NCBI GenBank assembly: GCA_029891385.1
Contig: CM057234.1
Coordinates: forward strand, 21,190,350 to 21,254,349
Source: Erythroxylum novogranatense
Lineage: Eukaryota > Streptophyta > Magnoliopsida > Malpighiales > Erythroxylaceae
Direction of reading: 5' to 3'
Length of the DNA stretch: 64,000 nucleotides
How positions within the stretch are numbered: the stretch's first letter is position 1; each line of letters begins with the position of its first letter. The position numbers and the translations under genes were made by a program. Shown one piece after another: positions 14,922 to 25,365 of the stretch. The notes under the pieces are model-generated. The model saw nothing but the letters and a program-made list of their open reading frames with translations, was not told the origin of the DNA and did not search any database.

Positions 14922-14936
14922 ATTCTCCCCTCCTAA
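14922..14936 (-). other. Polypurine tract of nested gypsy element
   Basis: On the minus strand TTAGGAGGGGAGAAT runs directly into TGTAACATCCCC, the start of the LTR. It is purine-rich and correctly placed for plus-strand priming. Confidence 0.75.
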
Positions 14937-14959
14937 CAAAAATTTCGTCCTCGAAATTC

Positions 14960-15150
14960 TTACCGACCGATCAAAAGGTGAGGATCTTGTCTCCTCATAT
15001 GCTCCTCGGTCTCCCTGTAGCCTCCTCGGTCGAATGGTTCCTCCAGAGAACCTTCACCAGTGGAATACTCTTATTCCTCAGTTGTTTCACCTGAGACCCG
15101 ATAATCTGAATCGGCTCCTCCACATAACTCGACATCTTTGGAGACCTCAA
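14960..15150 (-). pseudogene. Integrase C-terminal chromodomain of gypsy pol
   Basis: The minus strand encodes EEPIQI, a short divergent stretch, VKQLRNKSIPLVKVLWRNH and STEEAT. This is the chromodomain found at the C-terminus of chromovirus integrases, which guides integration to heterochromatin. After EEAT, one missing T would restore W-E-T-E-E in the family pattern, followed by a DPHL-type ending close to the polypurine tract. The frame break is therefore a single-base loss at the conserved Trp. Confidence 0.75.
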
Positions 15151-15312
15151 TCTCCGAGCCGGTATCACATGTGTCGGATCCGACCGATATCTCGGAGCAT
15201 ACTCACATGAAAGACGCCATAATCGAGACATCTCACTCGGTAAAGCTAGCTCAGAGGCCAAAGGTCCGATCCTCCGGTGATCTCATATGGACCAATGTAC
15301 CTAGGGCTTAAC

Positions 15313-16264
15313 TTACCCTTTCTCCCAAATCTCAAGACACCACGCCACGGTGACACCCGTAAGAATACTCGTCGCCCACATTATACTCAATGTCCCTCCC
15401 ATGCCGATCAACATAGCTCTTACGTTCATCTTGAGCCGCTTTAATGCGACTCGTGTCGGTTGCACTTTATCAACCGTATCCTGAATCAGCTCAGGACCCT
15501 CAATCATCCTCACACCCTCTTCATCCCAATACAAAGGCGATCTACACGGCCGCCCATACAGTGCCTCATATGGAGCCATCCCGATGCTACTATGGTAATG
15601 ATTGTTATATGCAAATTCAATCGGGCTAACATCGATCCCATGCTCCTCTCGAACTCCAATACACATGCCAAGCATATCCTCAACAGTCTTAATCGCCCTC
15701 TCACTCGCCCATCCGTTCGAGGATGAAACGTCAGATCAAGTTCAACCTAGTACCCATAGCAAACTGCAAACTCTGCCAGAACCTCGAGGTGAATCTGGGA
15801 TCCCTGTCAGACACTATCGCAACTGGAACCCCGTGCAGTCTCACTATCTCCGTCACATACTTCTGGGCCAACTGATCCATAGTATTATTCTCCCTCACTG
15901 CCAAGAAATGAGCCGATTTAGTTAACCGTCCACTATGACCCAGATAGCATCATCTTTGCCTCGGCGCCCTAAGCAACCCCATAATGAAATCCATGGTGAT
16001 CCGCTCCCATTTCCACTCCGGAATAGGCAACGAATGAAGCTTCCCCATGGAGCTTGGTGCTCACTTTAACTTCACGGGCACGTCAAACACTGGACACATA
16101 CTCGCCACCTGCTTCTTCATACCAGGCCACCAGAAATGTTGCTTAAGGGTGTTATACATCTTGGTAGTACCAGGATGCATAGCATATGTGGCCATATGAG
16201 CCTCCTCCAGTATCTCTCGCCTCAGATCATCTACATCAGGCACACAAAGTCTCCGCCTACCCAT
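15313..16264 (-). pseudogene. Integrase region of gypsy pol (frameshifted)
   Basis: Reading leftward, the segment begins with the integrase zinc-binding region (HMATYAMHPGTTKMY and HFWWPGMKKQV, about 16200-16090). The catalytic core follows ([29 protein letters not shown], about 15955-15775). The downstream core segment is IEFAYNNHYHSSIGMAPYEALYGRP (about 15640-15540, quoted here only in part as a landmark). The frame breaks at VDRLT (15927) and at TDGQSER (15706), in both cases where a CAG should be and CG is present; a third break lies between them. The C-terminal part after PELIQ is out of frame. Integrase joins the element's DNA to the host genome. Confidence 0.85.
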
Positions 16265-16459
16265 AGAGTCTCATCTCTCACATCAAACTCAGATCTCGAA
16301 TCAGCTTTCACTTTCTCAATCAGTCTCACCATAACAGGATCCTTATCCTGAACTCTCCTAATCCTGTCCAGTAGCATCGGTCTCAATCTCAATGTAGCCA
16401 ATAATACTCCATCCCGCTCCAAATTCATACGCACATTCAAAGCTCTCAAGCTGAATCAA

Positions 16460-16880
16460 ATTAGGCAATCTCATTGCTCGAATCAGCCTGATCAGTATGT
16501 GACTTTCTACTCGAGCATCCGCCACCACATTAGCTTTTCCAGGTGATACTCAATAATACAGTCGTAATCCTTCAACAACTCAAGCCACCTCCTCATCTCA
16601 AATTCAACTCTCTCGGCTCAAGATGGGTATCTCAAACTCTTATGGTCGGTAAAGATTTGAAAGGTCTCACCATATGTAATGCCTCCAAATCTTCAATGCA
16701 AATACTCTCGCAGCCTAACTCCAAATCATGAGCAGGATAGTTTACCTCATGAGTCCTCAACTGTCTCGAGGCATAGGCAATGACTCTACCATCCGCATCG
16801 TAACACATCCCAATCCACGATGTGATGCATCTTTGACACTTCAAATCCTCCGGTCCAGATGGAATAGCCAACACCGGCAA
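16460..16880 (-). pseudogene. RNase H region of gypsy pol (frameshifted)
   Basis: The minus strand shows [20 protein letters not shown] and HDLEL, the RNase H signature of Ty3/gypsy pol, which degrades the RNA strand of the RNA/DNA hybrid. The Q of the expected MQDGR is lost at 16794-16795, where CG stands for CAG. Downstream, the DHKSL motif appears only in shifted frames. The region sits between RT and integrase, as expected. Confidence 0.75.
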
Positions 16881-17207
16881 GAGTCAACCGATGTTTCACT
16901 CCTCAAAACTCTTCCGACACTCCTCGGTCCATCCGAATGGCATATTCTTCCTCGAAGTTTTGTCGAGGGTGAGATCAATGAAAACCCTCGACAAACCTCC
17001 GTAATAACCAGCCAATCCGAGGAAACTCCAATCTCGGCACATTCCTAGGAGCTTCCCATCGCAAAGATCGCCTCTACCTTACTCGGATCTACTGAATACC
17101 CTCACCAAATCACTATATGCCCCGGAAAGATCACTGATCCAGCCAAAATTCACATTTGCTGAATTTGGCGAACAAGCTACCTCTCCTCATCGTTCGTAAC
17201 ACAATTC

Positions 17208-17726
17208 TCAAATGCTCACTATGCTCCGTCTATCCCTCGAATACACCAAAATGTCATCAATGAAAACTATAACAAACTGATCCAGGTAGGGCTGAAATAC
17301 CTTATTCATCAAGGCCATAAAAGCTGCCGGGGCATTTGTCAACCCAAACGGCATCACTAGAAACTCGAAATGCCCATACCTGCTCCTAAATGCACTCTTA
17401 GGCACATCGGCCTCTGCAATCTTCAACTGATAGTAACCAGATCGCAGATCTAACTTGGTGAACACCTGAGCTCCCTGCAACTGATCAAATAAGTCATCGA
17501 TCCTAGGCAGTGGGTACTTGTTCTTTACTGTCACCCGATTTAGCTGCCTATAATCGATGCACAGTCTCAAAGTCCCATCCTTTTTCTTCACAAACAAAAC
17601 TGGAGCTCCCCACGGTGAAACACTAGGTCTAATGAACCCTTCTCCAAAGAACTCCTGAATCGAACCTTCAACTCCCTCGCCCACAGGTGCCATCCTATAT
17701 GGAGGTATAGATATAGAGCGGTACAC
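17208..17726 (-). pseudogene. Reverse transcriptase domain of gypsy pol (longest intact stretch)
   Basis: About 170 codons stay open. Landmarks in order are YRMAP, the [21 protein letters not shown] stretch, [52 protein letters not shown] and the catalytic FIDDILVYS (about 17240-17270). These are the classical Ty3/gypsy RT blocks, including the YXDD-equivalent FIDD. The frame breaks soon after the catalytic motif. As part of pol it would copy element RNA to DNA inside the Gag particle, primed by tRNA-Met. Confidence 0.93.
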
Positions 17727-18134
17727 TGAACGAGGTCAATGGTAAACTCGTCTCCGATCCGGCAGCAAACCCAGAACTCATCAGAAACACATCCGAAATT
17801 CCCTAACCACGGGAATACCTTAAGCCTCTGCCTCAACTCTGGTGTCAATCACATGAGCCAAGATAGGCCTCACAACCTCCTGCATCAACCTCAGGGCACT
17901 AAGGAAAGAGATCATCCGGCCGGCACCGCTCGCTAACTCCTCCTCAACACCGCTCTAGGTGACGGGAGACTCCAACACAACCTCCTTGGTATAGCAGTCC
18001 ATGATAGCCCTATGAGCAGTAAGCCAATCCATCCCCAGAATGACATCGATCTCTCTCAGAGGCAACACTATAAGGTGCGCCTCAATCGCTGATCAATCAA
18101 TCGAGCATCCCTGCGACCTCTCCCAATGCGATAG

Positions 18135-18470
18135 TCATACTAGAGGTGTACTCACCTCTAACCCATACCGTAACATCTCCCTATCCCCATGCAATCTACA
18201 TGCCATATGAGGTGCAATAAAAGAATGCGTGGATCCAGGATCCAGCAATGCAAATGCCTCAATATCAGAAAGGAGAAGCATACCAGCTACAACATCAGGG
18301 GAATCCTGAGCCTCCTGCCGCGTCATGGCATACACTCTGGCCTGGGACTGTGGTCGGCTGCCCCGACCCTCAGTCCTCACAAAGGACCCCTCAGCTCTAC
18401 CACGGCCTCTACCTCGGCCCCTCCGTCCGGATCCACCCACACTACTCTCACAGACAAGTGGAACTCCCAC
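18135..18470 (-). pseudogene. Protease region of gypsy pol
   Basis: The open frame contains a GRGRGRG linker, VYAMTRQEAQDSPDVV, then LLDPGSTHSFI, which is the aspartic protease active site of plant Ty3/gypsy elements in its usual DPGSTHSF form (about 18220-18255). Protease matures the Gag-Pol polyprotein. The frame ends about 110 codons on and the link to RT is broken. Confidence 0.8.
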
Positions 18471-18479
18471 TCGTCCACT

Positions 18480-19412
18480 CCCAAGATGCTTTGAACTCTC
18501 AATGTATCAGGCAATCCACGACACGATGCTCGGTCGAGCAAGACCTCAAACAAGCCCCAAGAAGCCACCAACACTCCCCATCGTGTCTTCTATCACAATG
18601 CGGGCACACTGGAGAAATCGCCAGAGCCTCGCCACTACCACTACCGGTCGATCCAAATCTCCCCTCGCCCAAATCCAGATCGTCTCGAACCTCCGGAGAC
18701 TGAAAGTCCCGCTCTGGCGCTTACTAAAGCTCCGCCAGAGGCGCCTCGACTATCATTGGGCCGCTTACCGGGACCCAATCTCACTGTCTCTGTCTCATCA
18801 CCGCTCCACTCTCTAGCGGCAGCAACCCTCAACTCAATGAATGTACCCATGTCCCACCAAGCCAACTGATACGGATCTCGGTGTTGAGGCCATTCTCGAA
18901 CCTCCCAGACTTATCGGCCTCGATCGGGACCATCACGGTAGCATAATCTATCACTCATTAAATTTTACCTCATAATCACCACCGACATCCTACCTCGCTT
19001 TAGTTCCGAAACTCCGCATCTTCATATCAAGATAGACCTTGGGCATATAATTATCCTCAAGGCCCTCGAAACTCAAATTTACGTATCGACAAGCAAGGCC
19101 CGGTGGTACCGCTGCGCATCTTCCACCACTTATATGTTGGGCCCTGCAACAGTGATACTGCATAATCGAACCTCTCATCAGGTTCGCAGTCCATCTGGTC
19201 GAAGACTCTCTCTGTCCTCTCCAACCATCCTCACCTCGGCGGGTCTCATCGCCATAGAAATCTACATTTGCCGCATGCGAGAAGTCATACCTCCTTTCTC
19301 GCCTCACGGGAACTCGAGGAGGCAACTCCTCAGTACGAGGCATAGACGACTCTCTACTTGCTCCCACGGATCCCTGGTCAGCTGGCTGCTCAACCTGATC
19401 ACCTAGTACCAA
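18480..19412 (-). pseudogene. Gag region with degenerate zinc knuckles
   Basis: The segment starts near the primer site and runs to the protease. A first open part (19412-18990) is basic and Arg-rich near its start. Near 18605-18570 the minus strand encodes CPHCDRRHDGEC, a CCHC-type zinc knuckle, followed by a second partial Cys/His cluster. Gag forms the virus-like particle and binds element RNA. Several frame breaks are present, so no intact Gag can be read. Confidence 0.65.
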
Positions 19413-19503
19413 GACCTAAAACAAAACAAAAATTCTGATCAGTTTCAACAGTTCCATCCGATTCATACCTATATTGTTACTATTCCCAAAAGATGCCAAA
19501 CCA

Positions 19504-19516
19504 TGCTCTGATACCA
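19504..19516 (-). other. tRNA-Met primer binding site of nested gypsy element
   Basis: The minus strand reads TGGTATCAGAGCA, complementary to the 3' end of plant initiator tRNA-Met. It lies five bases from the LTR start at 19522 and fixes the element's orientation as minus. Confidence 0.85.
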
Positions 19517-19521
19517 CCAAA

Positions 19522-22500
19522 TGTAGCGCCCCTTACCATAGGGTATCCACCGGAACGCCCGTAGTCATTCCGATACATATCCTACGACAAGAGACCACTA
19601 CCGACAACAACTACTACACTCCTCATGGCATCACAATCATAAGACAAGAATAAGAAGCGGCTACTTTTAAAACCAAACTAGATTCCATTTCATTCATTCA
19701 AAACTTAATAATTCACTGGCTCACAAGATTTTTAAGTTACACATGTTTCACATCTTGTCTTATACAATAACCAGATCTAACTATCGGTCTCCAAAAGAAA
19801 GCCCACCGACCGACCTTTGAGCCATTGTTTTCTCGCCAATCCATCAGTATACGGCTCTACGGTCCGAGGGAGCTATCTGTCTATGCTAGGTGCGAAAATA
19901 AGTTGCAATTTTGGGTGAGTTTGCGAACTCAATGAGAAACCATCATCGATGGTTCTCCCAATTCACGCATCATATAAGCATGAAACAAGATATACGCAGA
20001 ATTATACAAAACACAACATGAATACGATCACGAATAATTACGACCACAAGACAAAGAATATACACCTGTAAAAATATTGTCGATATAGAATCCAAGATGC
20101 AATGCACATGTGACTCTTTTTCCAGTTCATTTCGAGATTGTGGACCGAAGCGATAATGTTGATCAAGATAGACGCGGCGTCGGGAGAAGTATCTCCGTCG
20201 AGCTCGAGGCTCGGTTCAAGATATCGAGCTCTAGGCTCGGTTCGATCTGATGGCGCCTCGGTTCACAATTTTCCTTTAACGATGTGATGTATTTGTGCAT
20301 GAATGCACATGTCCCATAACAATATACATGGTATTACACGGTTCAAGTAGGCGGTCAATTAAGCAGATACCTTATGTAAATCATAGTCGATAATACCACA
20401 TAATTCCGTAGGCAATCAATCACGCTTATAATTCATGTAATCCCCGTAGGCCAGTCACAACAATAATTCATGTATTCCCGTAGGCAATCAATTCACAGTT
20501 AACACATGATTGGAATAACCAACTAGGTTACTCACCTAATAACTTCCACGCTAACGCCGGAAGTCTCGCCAAATCTGTGGAACGATGGTCCCTTGGAGTC
20601 TCTATAGCAAATTAAATGAATACTCATTACCATTTGTGTAAATGATTAAACAATGCACATGAAATCAAGAAATATGTATAATGCATGTTCATGGCAAATC
20701 CAGCCCTAATCCAATATTTCCTCATAATAAAATTCATGAAAATTAGAAATCCATAGGCGCTGACGGTGCGCAATTCGGACCTCTATAGGTCCCCAATTAA
20801 ATAAAACAGTGTTTACAAGTTCCGTCAATAGGGGCTACGTCCAATTCCCGTCTAAAAATTCCCGTTTTCTCAGAAAATGAAATTAAATATTCAACCAATC
20901 CGATGCCTCTGGAATTAGGTCAATCGGACGTCGGACGGGAAAGTAATTGACAAAAGAACAATTTTACCAATTAATATCAAATAATAATCAAAATAAAATA
21001 AAATATATATATATATATATACGGACGCAGGAAATCGCCTCTCGCGATCCTTGGGAGGGCGTCGCCCTCGCGACCGACCCCTAATGCTCGCCCTCGCGAG
21101 GCGCAATCTCGCCCTCGCGAGATGGCGAGCCCGTCTCGCCTCATGAGGCGACTTGTCGCCTCGCGAGGTGACCCCTCTCTTGCTTTCCTTCTTTCCAGAT
21201 TACAAACTTAACTTCCAACTTTCTAGCTTTAAGCACACAACTCAGAAAAATACCCACTATACCTCATTGGAAAGCTTATGAAAAGCTCTACAACTCTCAA
21301 GAAGACCATAAAATCAATTCCAACCCTAAGAATGTCAAAATCCCATCAAACCTTCTGCCTACTCAATTCTCAACTAACACAGGGCAGTACATTAACAATT
21401 TCACAACTCACATATTCTTCAGTAATAAATTACCACAAAAATATGGTCAATAAGTTCACAATGTCCTCTACAACTTTCATGAACAACCCAAATTCAAATT
21501 CTATTGCAAACCAAGTCAATTAATTCACTCAATGTTACTGTCCCTGAAACCATGCAATTTGAGCAGTAAATTTATAACCAACATAACTCCCTGTAGACAA
21601 GTCATTAAAATCAGAGCTTTATACCCTGAAAAGATAGAATCCCAAACTTCAATTCTTCCTGAAATAACCAAACTCCAATTCAGCCTCTAACATTTTCAAA
21701 TCTGTCATGCAAGTTTCTGACCTAAACAACACTTAATATCACAATGTAGGTCCAGATTTTGAAATTCCATATTTCCCACATCTGACCTCCAAAACTTATA
21801 AGCCATATACCATTTTCAAGATCAATCTGATATCTAAAACTCTTCAGTACAATGCAAACCCCAAATCAAGTCACAAAAATTCCTAAAATTCCTCCAAACC
21901 CGAAAATGCACTAAATGTGCCAATCCAGCTAGGTTTCAGCCAATGCATGAAAACAGTCATCAGTAATCAGGTCATATCTCCTAACATACAACTCGAAAAA
22001 TAGCAAGATCAGAGGCAATGGAAAGATAATCATATATGCTACAACTTCCATGAAGATCATTCTCCTAATTCCATCTCAATTAATTCATAAAATCAACAAA
22101 ACTCAGATATTATGTTGCGGTTACTGTTCATAGGTCAATGGAACAGCAACTTTCCATGCAAAATTCACCCTTCTATCATTGAAATTCAACAACACCTATT
22201 TCACACTAAATTGAAGCCAACATCCCAAAGTTTCAGTAGCCACTAACTTTACCTCATTTGCATTTCTATACTATAAGTTATGAATAAAACAGTAACATCA
22301 ATTCAAATTCCAATTTTCCAGACTCAAGGCTAACCTTAGTTCAATCACTTTCAATACCTTTTTCACCTCATTAGACATCAAAATAAATTCAAATTAAATA
22401 TCACTACAGTCATACATACACTAGGGCTAACACTGAAAAATTGGCAGCATTAAATTCCATATGCAAACCTCATTTAAAACTCAACCCTTAAATGAAAACT

Positions 22501-23305
22501 TACCTAACACCAAATCTCCTTCAAACCTACAAGAACCAACTTCTAAATCCTACACCAAGGTCTCAACTACCTTTCCTTCCCAAGCATGTACCATACTCAT
22601 CATCATCTAGCTTTGATGGAATCAAAGATGATAGCTTAAAGATATGAAGAAAGATGAGTAAAGAGCAAACAAAGTCGATGGTTTTATGAAGAGTTTAAGT
22701 TGTAAGAGTTTCGGATGAGATAACCAAAATGTCTAACCATTTATCCTTCCTTTAAACACTTACACGTTCCAGAACAATGAAAAGAAGCATTAAATGTTGC
22801 TTTTAGATGGCAACATGTAATTGGCTCCTTTTCTTCTTTCTTTTTTTTTTATTATTTGAAAAGTCAAAATATTAGTTAATTAATCCAGTCTAAAATTTTA
22901 CTCCATTTAACTCTAATAACCTTACTTTCAGTCCCAAAATAATATACCCCATATTACTGTACCATTGGGTAGCAATCTTTGCTACCAAGAATCGACTGAT
23001 TCGCCAATTGGCGATTTTTCTGGTCCGGAATTGTCTAGGAAAATCCAGAAAAATTCCTTAAAATCCCTAAAAATGTAAAACAATTAATGGCACAGTCCAA
23101 ATAATTTTCCAAACTCAATTTCCCCATTAATTTCACACAAGAGTTCCATTTCAATCCTAAGGAAAATGACATGAATGCATGTATATGTGCATGCATGCAA
23201 CCCGTCAAGAATTATAGAGACTATATCTTTGATGCAAGATGCCGAGATATCCCGAACCCATCCTAATTACCAAAATACCCTTCCTATAGGAGAGGGGATG
23301 TTACA
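19522..23305 (-). repeat. 5' LTR (minus orientation) of nested gypsy element, 3,784 bp
   Basis: It begins TGTAGCGCCCC and ends GATGTTACA, then the target duplication TCTAA. It matches 11117-14921. Relative to that copy, many CAG or CAGT sites appear as CG, CGA or CAAG within 19540-20500, while 21200-23100 is almost unchanged. The CG-rich palindromic block is at 21020-21174. Confidence 0.9.
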
Positions 23306-24180
23306 TCTAACCACCATGGCATTAAAATCATACTTAAACCATCATGAAAACATCATTTAAAGCTTAATTTATTTACCTACCTAATTAGCTTCCAACCTTC
23401 ACTTCTTTTCAACTCTTTGCTTAACTATGCCTTCTAACCATTTCTTCTAACCTCCAACAAGAACTCAGCATGATGGTAAGACAATAAGCATGAAGTAGTT
23501 TGGAGGAAGGTGAAGAAAGAAGCAAAAATCAATGATAATAGAGAAGGAGAAAATCGATGGAGAAGGGGGAAAGCTTGAAGCTAGATTCAGATGAGCTTAA
23601 AAACACAAGTAAAAGCACCCTTTTTATGTTTTTCTTTAGTCACAACCGATAAGACCAAGCAAGGGACATTAAATGAAGGCTTTTGGTGTCAAAATGTAAT
23701 TGGTCAAAGCTTTTTAAAGAAAAGTCAACTTATTCATTCTTTAATCCAGATCAAAAACTAACCCCAACCAACCCAAATGACCCTAATTTTAATTCCAAAA
23801 TAATATACCCAATATGACAGTGCCATTGGGTAGCAATGTTATTCATCGACAATCAATAGGTTCACCAATTGGCGATTTTTTCTGTCCGGGAATTTTCTCC
23901 GGAAAAATCCAAAAAAAATTCTAAAAATCCATTAAAATAGAAAACAATTTATGGCGCACTCAGAATAATTTTTCAAACCCATTAACCACGTTAATCCCAA
24001 TAAAATTATCTTAGACACGCAAACCGGGAATATCATGTATGCATGCACAGTAATTTCATGTGCACAAATGTGACTGTGGACCAATCCTATTATGCATGAA
24101 AAGTCCTATGCACTCCAAATCTATTCCATCCTATGTCAAATTTACTATATTGTCCTTCCAATTGAGGGTGGGATGTTACA

Positions 24181-25365
24181 CAACAATTTCTCATTCAATC
24201 CAAATTCAAAATGAAAATTCATAAAGCCTTAATAATCAAAACATGTTAAAATTGAACTATAACCCCTTTCAAAATTTAGACTTTCGGGTCAATTTTCCAT
24301 GATCATTATGATCAGGCAAATAAAGAAATTTGAGAACATTTTCTCCTAGAAACATGTTCCCCCTGGTCTTGAGTTTGTCATGATACCAAAATCATTCAAT
24401 TTGGTTCATTAATTTGAAAGTTATACTCCAAACATGCTAGGATTGTCCTTATACTGAAACAATATTCTATACTCAATTTCTATCCAAAATTGAGGTTCTT
24501 AAAGATTGTACCAAAGCTTGATTTCTGTAAACAACTTGTAGATCTATGTCTCTAGTTTACTCCAAATAAAAAATAACTCCATTTGAATAACTACAGAAAA
24601 AGTTATGCTCAAAATATCGAACCATGTTTAGTGTGGGAAAATTAGATGTCGTCGTGGCAAAGCAAGAAGTTCGCCGAGGCGAACTTCCACAGAAACTTAC
24701 GAATATCAAGCCCTTTTGTCCCATTTTCCAAATTTCTTACCCCCAACATCTTACACCTAACAAATGTGAAACAAAAAACATCCTTTCTACTTCATTTCAA
24801 CCTAAAATCATTGACAGATATATCATGATCTATCTTTGATCATTAACCCTAAAAAATTAAGACATTTTCATATACCATTCATCAACAACTTTCTACACAC
24901 ATTCAACTTCATTTTCACTTCTAACTATCATTAAATATGGTTCATCCAACAATCAAGAAGGGTTAATGCTTATACTTATTTGTTTAGCTTCAAACTCTTC
25001 AAGGTCTCTAAAACCCTAGCTTGACTTTCTCTTCTTCCTCTTTTCTTCTTACACCCACGATGCTTCTCCTCTTTTCTTCTAATTCAAGCTAATTTAAATA
25101 GTCTTTTCCCATTTTATCCTTCATTTATCTTTTCCTTCCCATTTTTCCAATTCTTTATCTTTTATGTCTCTAACTCTTTTAATCTTCTTAAACACCATGT
25201 TAATTCTAACTTAATTCTAATCTTTCCATCAAAATCTAATCTCTATTCATGTTTACGAAATTTAATTGCCCAATTCTAAAAATAAATAAATAAACAACAA
25301 TCAAAACATAAATAAATAATTAAACAAACAAGTCGATAATAATTGAAATTTTTCAAGGTCCAACA
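24181..25365. repeat. Truncated relic of a third LTR family (ends GGTCCAACA)
   Basis: It is related to parts of 31075-34730 and 36131-38570: the block around 24400-24660 (calls such as TATGTCTCTAGTTTAC) recurs at about 32740-33010 and 37690-37950. It ends with GGTCCAACA at 25357-25365, the family's right terminus. The left part is missing because the LARD array abuts it at 24180, so the array probably inserted into this older LTR. A perfect inverted repeat lies at 24667-24686. Confidence 0.65.

Larger units (their letters stand above)
11112..23310 (-). mobile_element. Nested chromovirus-type Ty3/gypsy LTR retrotransposon (12,189 bp)
   Basis: The element proper is 11117-23305, flanked by the 5-bp target duplication TCTAA (11112-11116 and 23306-23310). 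LTRs are 11117-14921 and 19522-23305, with 4.6 kb between them. A tRNA-Met primer site lies at 19504-19516 (minus) and a polypurine tract at 14922-14936 (minus). The minus-strand order gag, protease, RT, RNase H, integrase, chromodomain identifies Ty3/gypsy. The chromodomain with a KSIPLVKVLWRNH-type core points to chromoviruses, most like the Tekay/Del lineage (family knowledge, not checked). Coding frames are broken, and some breaks look like sequence error. Confidence 0.93.
7965..24180 (-). repeat. LTR of LARD-like element, copy 2, split by a nested gypsy element
   Basis: It starts with TGTAACACCCC next to the primer site at 7944-7958 and ends with GGGATGTTACA at 24180. Its two parts, 7965-11116 and 23311-24180, join to match copy 1 (382-4406). 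The break falls in a sequence that in copy 1 (3530-3540) reads straight through as TTTCTAACCACC, which gives an exact empty site for the insertion. DNA right of 24180 is unrelated to the element. Confidence 0.87.

Noticed and set aside
18189..18816. Several 100-160-codon plus-strand open frames opposite gag/protease
   Set aside because: They are shadows of the GC-rich minus-strand gag-protease coding region and have no domain of their own.
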